Counted from the stretch's first letter, positions 7,597 to 15,939 are shown. The stretch is DNA of 64,000 nt from JBEKTW01 sp963727845 (GCA_963727845.1 CAVSHI010000003.1:434001-498000), one strand, 5' to 3'. Notes: generated from the sequence alone by a model not told the origin. Numbers and translations are program-made.

Positions 7597-8760
7597 TCAC
7601 GCATACTGTCCTGCCACAAATCCCGATGCCCACGCCCATTGGAAATTGTATCCGCCCAGATGTCCGGTCACATCCACAACCTCGCCGATGAAAAACAGGC
7701 CGGCGACGCCTTTTGCTTCCATCGTTTTCGATGAAAGCTCCCCGGTATCAACACCGCCGCAGGTGACTTCTGCCTTTGCATATCCTTCGGTACTCTCCGG
7801 CTCCAGCTTCCACTCATGCAGTTGAGCAGCAATGGATGAAAGCTCTCTGAGTGTGTAATGATGGAGCGGCTTTGACCATCCGTATCGTTTACACATTTGT
7901 TTTGCCAATCGTCTCGGAAGGATTTCTGAAAGCACCGTCGAAAGTTCAATGATGGATTGATGTTTTTCCTTGAGGAACTCCCGAAGATCAACATTGGGTG
8001 ATAGATTGACCGAGATAGACTCTCCGCGGTTCCAATACGAAGAACTCTGGAGTATAGCCGGCCCGCTGATACCGTGATGCGTGAAAAGGAGATTCTCTCT
8101 GAATGCGTGTCCGCGACAACGGGAGATCACCTCAAGGGAAACACCGCTGAGCTCGCTGAAGAACAATACATCCTCTTTGCTGAACTTCAGCGGTACAAGT
8201 CCCGGTGTCGTTTGCGTAATGTGCAATCCAAACTGTCGTGCAATGCGGTAAGCAAAATCCGTCGCTCCCAGCTTCGGGATCGAGAGTCCGCCCGTAGCGA
8301 TGACAAGCGACTCGGAATCGAATTCCCCTCCGTCCGTCTTGACGACGAATCGGTTTCCCTTGTGCACATCCGATATCCGGCAATCCACTACAATTTTTAC
8401 TCCGGCATCATCACACTCCTTCTCCAACAAAGCGATGATGTGACGCGAGGACTGATCGCAGAACAACTGACCGAGTTTCTTTTCGTGATACCCGATCCCG
8501 TGCTTTCGGACCAGCGAGATGAAATCATCAGGGGTGTACCGTGCCAGCGCCGATTTGCAGAAATGCGGATTCTGCGAGATGAAATGCTCATGTTCGGCGA
8601 TGACGTTCGTAAAGTTGCACCTGCCGCCGCCCGAGACGCGGATCTTTTCGCCGATCCTTCGATTCCGTTCGAGCACATAAACAGACCTGCCCCGCTTCCC
8701 CGCCTCAATGGCGCACATAAGTCCTGCTGCCCCGGCGCCCAGTACGATGACATCAGGCAC
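7597..8760 (-). CDS. HI0933/YhiN (BaiN-like) family FAD-dependent flavoprotein
   Basis: 387 residues. The N-terminal dinucleotide-binding motif is 'VLGAGAAGLMCAIEAGKRG' (5-23), followed by the family signature 'KIRVSGGGRCNFTN' (39-52). The second FAD contact 'IATGGLSIPKLGATD' lies in the middle, and the C-terminus has 'TCGGVDTGEL' and 'FFIGEVVDVTGHLGGYNFQ'. These identify the HI0933 flavoprotein family, soluble oxidoreductases whose substrates are mostly unknown. Length and termini are normal. It is followed by the DUF559 gene across a palindromic repeat, so the two are not clearly one operon. Confidence 0.88.
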   Translation of the reverse strand: MPDVIVLGAGAAGLMCAIEAGKRGRSVYVLERNRRIGEKIRVSGGGRCNFTNVIAEHEHFISQNPHFCKSALARYTPDDFISLVRKHGIGYHEKKLGQLFCDQSSRHIIALLEKECDDAGVKIVVDCRISDVHKGNRFVVKTDGGEFDSESLVIATGGLSIPKLGATDFAYRIARQFGLHITQTTPGLVPLKFSKEDVLFFSELSGVSLEVISRCRGHAFRENLLFTHHGISGPAILQSSSYWNRGESISVNLSPNVDLREFLKEKHQSIIELSTVLSEILPRRLAKQMCKRYGWSKPLHHYTLRELSSIAAQLHEWKLEPESTEGYAKAEVTCGGVDTGELSSKTMEAKGVAGLFFIGEVVDVTGHLGGYNFQWAWASGFVAGQYA

Positions 8761-8855
8761 GGCTGCACATCAGGATATGCTCGGTTCGCACGGAGAATTG
8801 CGCTGAACTCTGATTGCCGGGATCAGAGCAACGGAACCACATCGGCGTACCAGTG

Positions 8856-8981
8856 TCAAAGCTTCTGGAGACCCAGGCTCTTTTTTTCTTCCTTCTTCTC
8901 TCTTTTGGCGGCTTTCTTTTCCTTCATGGTCATTGCCGGTGGTTTCTTGCTCAATTTCTTACTGTCCTGACTTTTGCTCAT
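8856..8981 (-). CDS. 41-residue lysine-rich protein behind phoR
   Basis: A very short gene with an excellent ribosome site (AAGGAG, 7 bases before the ATG at 8981). The product is strongly basic: it starts MSKSQDSKK and its centre, 'MKEKKAAKREKKEEKK', is an uninterrupted charged helix, then it ends LGLQKL. No membrane or signal segment is present. It begins 23 bases after the phoR stop, so it is probably co-transcribed with phoB-phoR. It could be a nucleic-acid-binding or ribosome-associated peptide, but there is no direct evidence. The ribosome site and operon position are the grounds for calling it real. Confidence 0.6.
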   Translation of the reverse strand: MSKSQDSKKLSKKPPAMTMKEKKAAKREKKEEKKSLGLQKL

Positions 8982-9004
8982 ACTGTTTCTCCTTTTTGAT
9001 AATG

Positions 9005-10444
9005 TTAGGTCTTCAGTTCAAAACTGAAAGAGCTTCCCTTTCCCACTTCGCTCTGGACGTCGACCCTGCTCCCGTGTGCTTCAACGATGTGTTTGACAAT
9101 GGCCAGACCAAGCCCCGTTCCCCCGGCCTCGCGCGACCGCTCTTTATCTACCCGATAAAATCGCTCGAAGATCCGGCCGAGATGTTCCCTGGCTATTCCG
9201 ACACCCGTATCGGTTACAGAAATTTTCACTTTCCCTTCAGTCTTCGCACATGACACCGAGACCTGGCCGTTGTTTCCATTGTATTTGACCGCGTTGTCAA
9301 TGAGGTTCACCAAAACCTGCTTCAATCGCTCCTTATCTCCCAGAACTTCGACTTCAGTTTCCATCGTTTGAATGTCCAGTGAGATCTTTCTTTTCACCGC
9401 AGTGGGTTTCATTTCGGCAACGACCTGCTCAAGGAAATCGTTGACTGCGAAATAACGGAAGCTCATTTTCATCTCGCCCGACTCGATTTGCGATATATTA
9501 ATCAAGTCGCTGAGCAAATCGTTCAACCGTGAGGCGTGCGAAAAGGCTTTCTTGACAAAATCCCGATTGACATTCGGGTCGTCAATAGCACCGTCGAGAA
9601 GCGTCTCCAGGAAGCCCTGAAGCGAAAAGATCGGAGTGCGGAGTTCGTGCGACACATTCCCAAGGAATTCACTCCGGACCTGTTCCAATTTCTTCAGCTG
9701 CACGATGTCGGCTTTGAGTTTCTCAACCAGCTCATTGACCGCCCGGGCCACCCTGCCGATTTCATCATCGGACTGCACGCTCACATGTTTATCAAGATTT
9801 CCCGCACGAATTTCCTCGACGCTCCTGGCGATGTCCACCATCGGTCTGGAAATTCGCTTCGATACCAGGGTGCTCACGGCAAACACCGCAATCAACACGG
9901 CCATCCCGACGATAAATATTTTAAGCCGGATCTGGTCGATCGTCTTCTGGAGGTCTTCCAGATGCATGCTCAGCCGGATGAACGTGAGATCTTTGAGCGG
10001 TCCGCCCGCGGCACGTAACTGAATCTGCTTCGCAACGTACAGGAAATCTTTCCCGACCGTCGCACTATGCCGGGTACCGACTCCGATTCCATTCCGCATC
10101 GCTTCCTGCACCTCCGGTCGGGACAGGTGATTCTCCACCTGAGAAAGCCGGTCTGCCGGCACCTCGGAATCATCGATAACTTTTCCGTCTCCATCGATGA
10201 GCGTGATGCGTAAATTCCCCAATTGCCCAAGATTCTTGACGTCGGCGTCGAACCTCTCAAACGTCGCCGATGAATCCTGCCGCAGTGAGTACAAGACAAT
10301 TTCCGACTGGGTGTTAAGCTCATTCACGAGACGATTCCTGAAGTACGATTCGATTTCGTAACTCGAGGCAACACCGAGCGCAACCACAATCGCGACGGCG
10401 AGCAGAATATATGTTAGTGTAATCTTTGACTGTATTTTCCGCAT
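9005..10444 (-). CDS. phoR: PhoR-type sensor histidine kinase
   Basis: 479 residues from the ATG at 10444, four bases after the phoB stop. An in-frame start 15 codons earlier would overlap phoB and place a charged tail before the membrane helix. Order of parts: transmembrane helix (about 7-27), extracytoplasmic sensor region (about 30-170), second helix (about 175-195), HAMP linker, dimerisation domain with phospho-accepting His266 in 'NVSHELRTP', and ATPase domain with 'NLIDNAVKYNG', 'DTGVGI' and 'GTGLGLAIVKHI'. It phosphorylates PhoB when phosphate is low. It may also serve the orphan PhoB at 5261, since no other kinase is present here. Confidence 0.92.
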   Translation of the reverse strand: MRKIQSKITLTYILLAVAIVVALGVASSYEIESYFRNRLVNELNTQSEIVLYSLRQDSSATFERFDADVKNLGQLGNLRITLIDGDGKVIDDSEVPADRLSQVENHLSRPEVQEAMRNGIGVGTRHSATVGKDFLYVAKQIQLRAAGGPLKDLTFIRLSMHLEDLQKTIDQIRLKIFIVGMAVLIAVFAVSTLVSKRISRPMVDIARSVEEIRAGNLDKHVSVQSDDEIGRVARAVNELVEKLKADIVQLKKLEQVRSEFLGNVSHELRTPIFSLQGFLETLLDGAIDDPNVNRDFVKKAFSHASRLNDLLSDLINISQIESGEMKMSFRYFAVNDFLEQVVAEMKPTAVKRKISLDIQTMETEVEVLGDKERLKQVLVNLIDNAVKYNGNNGQVSVSCAKTEGKVKISVTDTGVGIAREHLGRIFERFYRVDKERSREAGGTGLGLAIVKHIVEAHGSRVDVQSEVGKGSSFSFELKT

Positions 10445-10448
10445 ATGT

Positions 10449-11135
10449 TCAGGCCGTAAAACGATAGCCGACCCCTTTGATGGTTTCAATGTAATCGCCG
10501 TACTTCCCTAGCTTCTCCCTGATCTTTCTGATGTGGACATCCACGGTACGCTCAACGACAACAACATCTTCTCCCCACACGGCGTTCAAAAGCGCCTCGC
10601 GGGTGACGACACTCCCACGGTGCCTGACGAGGTAGACAAGCGTTGCGAACTCTTTCTTTGGAAAAGAGATGTCCTCTTTGCCCAGCTTCACCTTATAATT
10701 CTGAACGTTAATTTCCAGTTGTTCCACACGAAGGAGATCCGGTTGTCTACCGGTTTTCGAATCCACCGGCTCATGTCTCCGCAGAACGGTTTTGATCCGG
10801 GCGACAAGCTTCCGGATGCTGATGGGTTTAACGATATAATCATCGGCTCCAAGCTCAAGTCCCACAACTTCATCCACTTCCGTCCCCTTCGCCGTTAGGA
10901 AAATGATCGGAATCGATGAGGTGAGATCCCTCCTCTTCAGTTCTCTGCAAACTTCCAAACCATCCATCTCGGGCATCATGACATCGAGCACAATGAGGTC
11001 GGGGCTTTTTTGCGCCTGTTCAAGCGCCCGTTTCCCGTCCTGAGCCGTGTGGACGGTGTAGCCTTCTTTCTGGAGATTGTACTTGAGAAGGTCGAGAATA
11101 TCCCTCTCGTCATCGACAACCAGAATTGTTTTCAT
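10449..11135 (-). CDS. phoB: PhoB, phosphate response regulator
   Basis: 228 residues: receiver domain with Asp51 as phospho-acceptor (VLDVMMPE) and Lys in 'VKPIS', then an OmpR/PhoB winged-helix domain ending 'IETIKGVGYRF'. It is directly followed by phoR and the lysine-rich peptide gene. Unlike the paralogue at 5261, no TTAACA-type array is visible in the 200 bp upstream, so this pair may be expressed constantly and act as the sensor input. The receiver and DNA-binding parts are both complete. Confidence 0.93.
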   Translation of the reverse strand: MKTILVVDDERDILDLLKYNLQKEGYTVHTAQDGKRALEQAQKSPDLIVLDVMMPEMDGLEVCRELKRRDLTSSIPIIFLTAKGTEVDEVVGLELGADDYIVKPISIRKLVARIKTVLRRHEPVDSKTGRQPDLLRVEQLEINVQNYKVKLGKEDISFPKKEFATLVYLVRHRGSVVTREALLNAVWGEDVVVVERTVDVHIRKIREKLGKYGDYIETIKGVGYRFTA

Positions 11136-11344
11136 GAAATGCTTCCGCTTTTGATTGTGTACCTTCAGACAGGTTGGAATGCCCGATTCGAGTTTTGACT
11201 GCCTCTATTCTACAAATATCCGGCACAAAAGGCAATTCCCTTTCCTTGGTCGGCCAAAATGTTCCCCGTTCTTTTGAATATCACCGGGATATTTGCTACA
11301 TTTCCATCCCGGCAGTGCATGTATCATTTCAACGGAGTATTTCA

Positions 11345-11989
11345 ATGAGACTCGATCGTTTTATCCAGGTTCTGCTCCCCCATGACGAGAAATTCTATAC
11401 CTTTTTTGAGGAATCGGCCCAGAACCTTGTGAACGGTACGGAAGCGTTGAAAAGGCTCGGCAATGCTCCGGATGCAGAGCGGCCGAAGATCGTGGAGGAG
11501 ATCCATGAATTGGAGCATCTGGGCGATTCCGTAACGCACAAGATATTCGCGGAATTGAACTCGACCTTCGTCACTCCGTTCGACCGAGAAGACATCCATG
11601 TGCTGGCGTCAAAGCTCGACGATGTGATGGATTTTATCGATGGAACCGCGGGGCGATTCGTTCTCTACAAATTGAAGAACTGTCCCCAGGAAATGAAGCA
11701 TCTGATCGACATCCTCCACTGGTCGGTGGATGAGCTGAAGCAGGGCGTGGCACTTGTGCGAGACCTGAGAAAGGCCGATCAGCTTCACCGGGTTCTTGAA
11801 AAAGTCAACGAGTATGAGAATGACGCCGACGCAGTCTTTGAGCAGGCGATCGCTCATTTGTTCGAGATCGAAAAAGACCCAATTCAGATCATGAAGATTA
11901 AAGAAATCTATGTAAGCCTGGAAACAGCCACCGATAAGTGCGAAGACGCAGCAAATGTGCTCGAATCAATTCTTATCAAGCACGGATAA
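11345..11989 (+). CDS. DUF47/PhoU-like Pit accessory protein
   Basis: 214 residues from the ATG at 11345, with CGGAG about 8 bases ahead; the open frame upstream lacks family similarity. 'RFIQVLLPHDEKFYTFFEE' starts the protein and repeated acidic helices follow (EIHELEHLGDSVTH, FDREDIHVLASKLDDVMDFID, EIYVSLETATDKCEDAANVLE). This is the DUF47 (TIGR00153) family, distant PhoU relatives almost always paired with a Pit transporter and thought to control it. The Pit gene starts 24 bases downstream. No Pho-box-like array is seen in the upstream region. Confidence 0.9.
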   Translation: MRLDRFIQVLLPHDEKFYTFFEESAQNLVNGTEALKRLGNAPDAERPKIVEEIHELEHLGDSVTHKIFAELNSTFVTPFDREDIHVLASKLDDVMDFIDGTAGRFVLYKLKNCPQEMKHLIDILHWSVDELKQGVALVRDLRKADQLHRVLEKVNEYENDADAVFEQAIAHLFEIEKDPIQIMKIKEIYVSLETATDKCEDAANVLESILIKHG

Positions 11990-12013
11990 TTTTTCACTTC
12001 CTTTCGATCATTC

Positions 12014-13000
12014 ATGCTGACGCTTGTCGTTGTCGTTATCTTTGTAGCTCTCATTTTTGATTTTCTCAACGGTTTCCACGACTCGGCGAATTCCATCGCG
12101 ACGGTCGTTTCGACCCGCGTCTTAACGCCCCGAAAGGCAGTTATGTGGGCTGCCTTTTTCAATCTCGTTGCCGCCTTCCTGTTTGATGTTAATGTCGCCA
12201 GGACTCTCGGGAAAGGTCTCGTTGACCTTAAGGCGGTGACCGAGTATGTCATTTTGAGCGGGCTCATCGGCGCGATCACGTGGAACATCATCACATGGTA
12301 CTACGGTCTGCCGACAAGTTCATCGCACGCCTTGATGGGCGGTTATGCGGGCGCGGCAATCGCCAAAGCAGGACTGGGGGCGATCATTCTCGGCGGGTGG
12401 ACGAAAACAATCATCTTTATCGTCCTGGCTCCGCTTATGGGTTTGGTCATGGGATTCATCTTCATGGCAATTTTGACATGGATATTCCATGACCGCTCAT
12501 CGTCGAGGGTCAACGGAATGTTTCGAAAGCTCCAGCTTGCTTCTGCGGCACTTTATAGTCTTGGCCACGGCACAAATGACGCACAGAAAACCATGGGTGT
12601 TATAACGGGACTCCTTGTGACGGCCGGCGTGCTGAAGACGTTCGCTGTGCCATTCTGGGTCATTCTCATGTCGCACTTTGCCATCGCCATGGGAACGCTG
12701 TTCGGCGGCTGGAGAATTGTGAAGACCATGGGTCAGAAGATTACAAAGCTAAAACCCTCCGGCGGTTTTTGCGCCGAAACCGCGGGAGGTATTACTCTGC
12801 TGTTGACTGCCTACGGAGGCATTCCCGTCAGCACAACACACACGATAACGGGCGCCATCATGGGTGTCGGAGCGACAAAAAGACTTTCTGCAGTTCGTTG
12901 GGGGGTGGCCGGAAACATCGTGGCAGCATGGTTACTGACCATCCCGGCCTCGGCGATCGTGGGTGCATTGAGCTACAAGATCGTATCGCTTTTCATCTGA
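12014..13000 (+). CDS. pit: PiT-family inorganic phosphate transporter
   Basis: 328 residues, mostly hydrophobic, about ten membrane helices. The duplicated PiT signature is present: 'FDFLNGFHDSANSIATVVSTR' lies near the N-terminus (about residues 15-35), 'GLPTSSSHAL' follows, and the second half has 'SLGHGTNDAQKTMGVI' and 'GIPVSTTHTITGAIMG'. PiT carriers import phosphate with sodium or protons at low affinity. It is coupled to the DUF47 gene upstream and converges on the MFS gene downstream, overlapping it by 8 bases. The lack of Pho-box-like sites fits a constitutive housekeeping carrier. Confidence 0.93.
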   Translation: MLTLVVVVIFVALIFDFLNGFHDSANSIATVVSTRVLTPRKAVMWAAFFNLVAAFLFDVNVARTLGKGLVDLKAVTEYVILSGLIGAITWNIITWYYGLPTSSSHALMGGYAGAAIAKAGLGAIILGGWTKTIIFIVLAPLMGLVMGFIFMAILTWIFHDRSSSRVNGMFRKLQLASAALYSLGHGTNDAQKTMGVITGLLVTAGVLKTFAVPFWVILMSHFAIAMGTLFGGWRIVKTMGQKITKLKPSGGFCAETAGGITLLLTAYGGIPVSTTHTITGAIMGVGATKRLSAVRWGVAGNIVAAWLLTIPASAIVGALSYKIVSLFI

Positions 13001-14177
13001 CAGTTTTCAGCCGTAGCAAGAAAATCATTCCGACAACGCTTAAGGCTCCGGCGTAGAGAAATCCTCCTGCGGGCGAGAAATTCGCCCAGAGAAGGCCTAC
13101 CATAATACTCGACACAAAATCTCCGACTCCATTCACTGCCGCAAGAATGCCGAATCCTGTCCCGCGAATCTCCCGTGGCAGCATGTCCGCAGCAAGCGCA
13201 CGCTCCAGAGAATCCACGATAGCGATAAACATCCCCCCGAGCATGAACAGCGCCACAAGCAACCAGAAATTTGAAGCCGCAAAAACAAAACCGACGCACA
13301 TCAGCGCCGAAAAACCGTATCCCAGGGCGAGAAGACGCCGTTTCCCGATTTTGTCGCCAAGCGCCCCGGCAGGATATGATGCGACCGCGTAGACGACATT
13401 GTGAATGATGTAGAGCATCACGCCAAGTTGTACGGGATTTGCATACCCGGCGCCGGATAGAATTTGAGTCGCACGAAGGATGAGCAATGTATGGGCAAAA
13501 TCTCCCATCCCGAATATCCCGACGGCAAGCAGAAACCGGCGAAACATGGGCGGCATCTGCTTCAGAGTGAAGTTGAAGTTCTTTATCGGGGCGGGTACAC
13601 GGCGTTTTTCTTTGACGATAAAAGCGAACGAGAGCGCGGCAAATATTCCGGGGATGAATGTGATGAGGAAGATATTCCGATAAGAAGCGACGGCGACAAG
13701 CCAGAGGGCCGCCACTGGTCCGAGCACAGCGCCGAGGGTATCGAGGGCGCGGTCAAACCCGAACGCCCGGCCGCTCGCCTCCGGCGGAATTGCGTCGGCC
13801 ATAATCGTATCACGAACCGGACCCCTGATGCCCCTCCCGAACCATCCCACCGTCCTGCCTGCCAGTACATGCAGCCAGCTGCCCGCGAACGCGAATGACG
13901 CCCCCGCGGCGCCCGTGAGGAGGTAACCGGTGACAGCCAGAGATTTGCGTGAACGCAACCGGTCGCTGTACCAGCCGGAACCGAGCTTCGAAAAACTCGC
14001 GATGGCATCGGAGACGCCTTCAATCACGCCAAGCGCGAAAGGCGCCGCGCCTATGCTTGCAAGAAACGCCGGCAGGATGGCCGTCGCAGTTTCGTGCCCG
14101 AGATCGGAGAAGAAACTGGCGATCCCGATCCCGAGAACAGTGCGATTCAACCACCGGACACGGGTACCCGGATCCAT
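12993..14177 (-). CDS. MFS transporter in the fluoride-riboswitch operon
   Basis: 394 residues with about twelve membrane helices. The family's inter-helix loop appears as 'GSGWYSDRLRSRKSLAVTGY' around residues 66-85 and its second-half repeat as 'GALGDKIGKRRLLALGYG'. 'GRGIRGPVRDTIMADAIP' (about 113-130) is typical of a drug-efflux-like subgroup of the major facilitator superfamily. The substrate cannot be read. The start codon overlaps the stop of the PAP2 gene (TGATG), and the chain of overlaps leads back to crcB, so it is probably translated from the fluoride-controlled transcript. Export of fluoride-related toxicants is conceivable but unsupported. Confidence 0.85.
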   Translation of the reverse strand: MDPGTRVRWLNRTVLGIGIASFFSDLGHETATAILPAFLASIGAAPFALGVIEGVSDAIASFSKLGSGWYSDRLRSRKSLAVTGYLLTGAAGASFAFAGSWLHVLAGRTVGWFGRGIRGPVRDTIMADAIPPEASGRAFGFDRALDTLGAVLGPVAALWLVAVASYRNIFLITFIPGIFAALSFAFIVKEKRRVPAPIKNFNFTLKQMPPMFRRFLLAVGIFGMGDFAHTLLILRATQILSGAGYANPVQLGVMLYIIHNVVYAVASYPAGALGDKIGKRRLLALGYGFSALMCVGFVFAASNFWLLVALFMLGGMFIAIVDSLERALAADMLPREIRGTGFGILAAVNGVGDFVSSIMVGLLWANFSPAGGFLYAGALSVVGMIFLLRLKTVR

Positions 14178-14992
14178 CAGAAAATCAGCTCAGCTCTTAA
14201 TCCGTTGAATGACGGCACGACACGAAAGGATGTCTTGTCATTTTCGCTCCGATGAAGGCCAATCACTGCGATTCCGACAGTGTTTCCAATGGCGGCACCC
14301 ATAAAGGAATCGGATGTCCAGTGCTGGTCGTCATAGACGCGGGAAACGGCCGTGAGAGTCGCGAGCGCATAAAGACCGATTGAAGCCCACGTGTTCTTGA
14401 TTTGTCTGGAAAGGACCGACGAGATGGCAAACGCAACGGTCGAGTGGCCCGAGGGGAACGAAGTCGTCTCGTCCTTGAATTGCATACCTCGAAACCTGAA
14501 CGGTCCCTCTTCAACGAACGGGCGGCTGCGGCCGACAACGGTTTTGACGACGTTCGTGATGATACCCGCGAACGAGATCGACTCAAGCAGCATGAGTCCC
14601 GTTTCGCGTACGTCGCCACTCCTGAAGATCAATCCCCCGGCGTATAAACCGCCCGAGAATGCGAGTCCGTAGGTGCCGACACCATAATCTCTACCGACCG
14701 TAAAAACGTTTTCGGCGCTCTGAGACTGGTTGCGCAGTGCCACCAGACGGTCGGTCCTGTCGAGGGCGGAAATAGCAACCGTACCGCCGAGGATGAGACC
14801 GGTCTCAATCCACTGAGATCCGTCAAAATGAAGCGGCGAGGCAAAAATGTCAACTCCATCGTTCCAGGCGGTCTTTGCGTCGCCCCAGACTACCGATGCA
14901 TCACAGCATCCCGACGAATCCTGCTGGGCACACACTCTCTGACAAGGAGCGAGAGCCGCAATGGCAAGGAACAGCAAGCTGAACCTGCTCAT
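14177..14992 (-). CDS. Secreted PAP2-family phosphatase
   Basis: 271 residues with a signal peptide (hydrophobic 4-16, likely cleavage after CAQ near 23). The PAP2 acid phosphatase triad of motifs is visible: 'VGRSRPF', 'SFPSGHSTVAF' and 'SRVYDDQHWTSD', giving the Arg, Ser-Gly-His and Arg-x5-His residues. PAP2 enzymes dephosphorylate lipids such as phosphatidic acid or undecaprenyl pyrophosphate; here the active site faces the periplasm or outer-membrane side. It overlaps the DUF190 stop by ATGA and is overlapped by the MFS start, so all are translationally coupled. Why a phosphatase sits in a fluoride operon is unclear. Confidence 0.85.
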   Translation of the reverse strand: MSRFSLLFLAIAALAPCQRVCAQQDSSGCCDASVVWGDAKTAWNDGVDIFASPLHFDGSQWIETGLILGGTVAISALDRTDRLVALRNQSQSAENVFTVGRDYGVGTYGLAFSGGLYAGGLIFRSGDVRETGLMLLESISFAGIITNVVKTVVGRSRPFVEEGPFRFRGMQFKDETTSFPSGHSTVAFAISSVLSRQIKNTWASIGLYALATLTAVSRVYDDQHWTSDSFMGAAIGNTVGIAVIGLHRSENDKTSFRVVPSFNGLRAELIF

Positions 14993-15339
14993 TTGCCGTG
15001 AGTATATTTTATGATTTCAGCTTTCTCGATTGTTACCATTCCGCCACAACCCACTTTTTCAAAGAGCTCGTCGACAACCGGCAGGAAGGATTTGATCCGT
15101 TCCTCCGCGTCTACGAATTCGATGACAATCGGCATGTCTTCAGACAGACGCAGGATTTTGGCCGTATGGATCACACGACTGACGGCACCGAATCCCTCAA
15201 CGCCGCGCAAGACCGTAGCGCCGGCCAATCCCATTTCGCGTGCTTTCAAGACGATTACTTCGTACAAAGGTTTGTGGTCGAATTTGTCGGCTTCTCCGAC
15301 AAAGATTCTGAGCAGCTTTCCGTCACCGACGAGTTTCAT
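14989..15339 (-). CDS. DUF190 protein, CrcB partner
   Basis: 116 residues from the ATG at 15339; the open frame before it overlaps the crcB end and lacks family features. 'LLRIFVGEADKFDHKPLYE' starts the DUF190 domain, with 'GLAGATVLRGVEGFG' in the middle and 'VVDELFEKVGCGGMVTIE' at the end. This is a small PII-like ferredoxin fold, regularly found beside crcB and thought to regulate it. It follows crcB by 17 bases and overlaps the PAP2 gene through ATGA. Confidence 0.9.
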   Translation of the reverse strand: MKLVGDGKLLRIFVGEADKFDHKPLYEVIVLKAREMGLAGATVLRGVEGFGAVSRVIHTAKILRLSEDMPIVIEFVDAEERIKSFLPVVDELFEKVGCGGMVTIEKAEIIKYTHGK

Positions 15340-15356
15340 GGATACCGCCTTTCGCG

Positions 15357-15731
15357 CTAAATGAGTTTCCCGTTGAACATGCCGGCATAGGTCGCGCCCA
15401 CACATAGGACGACATTCACGAGGACATTCAATCCGGCATACAGATATTCGGAATCCTTCAGCATCATGACGGTTTCATAACTGAAGGAAGAGAATGTCGT
15501 AAATCCACCAAGGATCCCGATCGTGAGAAATATACGCAATGATGGATTAAGAAGAAACCTTTCTTCAAACGCCGTCATGATTAATCCGATTAGGAAGCTT
15601 CCGATCACATTGACAACGGCCGTGCCGTACGGGAAATCGGTCCCGGCCAAGCGATAAAAGAGCCCCTGCATCGAGTATCGTGCCAACGAACCGATTCCTC
15701 CTCCCAAAAATACAACAATGAAATTCAGCAA
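15357..15731 (-). CDS. crcB: CrcB/Fluc fluoride exporter
   Basis: 124 residues with four membrane helices and the family motifs 'FLGGGIGSLARY' (8-19), 'GTAVVNVIGSF' (36-46) and 'GFTTFSSFSYE' (75-85). The Asn and Phe residues of these motifs line the fluoride pore. Fluc channels work as dual-topology dimers that let fluoride leave the cell. The family N-terminus fits a TTG start at 15731 preceded by AAGGGA; the nearest ATG is out of frame, so TTG is the likely start. A fluoride riboswitch with a terminator lies directly upstream. Confidence 0.93.
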   Translation of the reverse strand: MLNFIVVFLGGGIGSLARYSMQGLFYRLAGTDFPYGTAVVNVIGSFLIGLIMTAFEERFLLNPSLRIFLTIGILGGFTTFSSFSYETVMMLKDSEYLYAGLNVLVNVVLCVGATYAGMFNGKLI

Positions 15732-15761
15732 TGCATTCCCTTTCCGTAATCGAATATCCCA

Positions 15762-15803
15762 TAAAAAAAATAATCCTACACAAAAGCTGTCGTTTTCGTG
15801 TAG
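15762..15803 (-). terminator. Riboswitch-linked intrinsic terminator
   Basis: On the minus strand CTACACGAAAACGACAGC is followed by TTTTGTGTAG, forming a stem of about 10 bp with a small bulge (15803-15776). A GATTATTTTTTTT tract (15775-15762) follows. The 5' arm CTACAC overlaps the last conserved bases of the fluoride aptamer (GACTCCTAC), so ligand binding would block the terminator. Confidence 0.75.
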
Positions 15804-15857
15804 GAGTCATCAACCCCGCCGGCGGCGGGATATTGTCAGGCGAACTCCATCGCCAAT
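15798..15857 (-). promoter_or_regulatory. Fluoride riboswitch (crcB motif)
   Basis: On the minus strand the hairpin GGCGATGGAGTTCGCC (15854-15839) is followed by a GC-rich helix (CCCGCC..GGCGGG region, about 15830-15815) and then GTTGATGACTCCTACAC (15814-15798). The GGCGATG start and GATGRCTCCTA end are the hallmark conserved segments of the crcB fluoride aptamer. It lies about 70 bp upstream of crcB and is followed by a terminator, giving a transcriptional ON switch for the crcB-DUF190-PAP2-MFS operon. Confidence 0.9.
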
Positions 15858-15916
15858 CTCAATTCAATATAGAAAAGCGCCGCACAAATAGCAATAAGGG
15901 CTCGCAAAGCCATTCC

Positions 15917-15939
15917 ATCCTCTCCTCTCAGGAGAGGAT
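15917..15939. repeat. Palindrome ATCCTCTCCT-ctc-AGGAGAGGAT
   Basis: A perfect 10-bp inverted repeat with the same arms as the one at 7556-7578. It lies between the riboswitch and the ORF6N remnant in a spacer that otherwise holds no gene. Confidence 0.8.

Noticed and set aside
8074..8970. 298-codon open frame on the + strand
   Set aside because: Antisense to the HI0933-family flavoprotein and to the lysine-rich gene; its hydrophobic end is only the reverse of the lysine codons.
11136..11344. Pho-box search between phoB and the DUF47 gene
   Set aside because: No TTAACA-like hexamers with 11-bp spacing were found on either strand, so no operator is claimed here.
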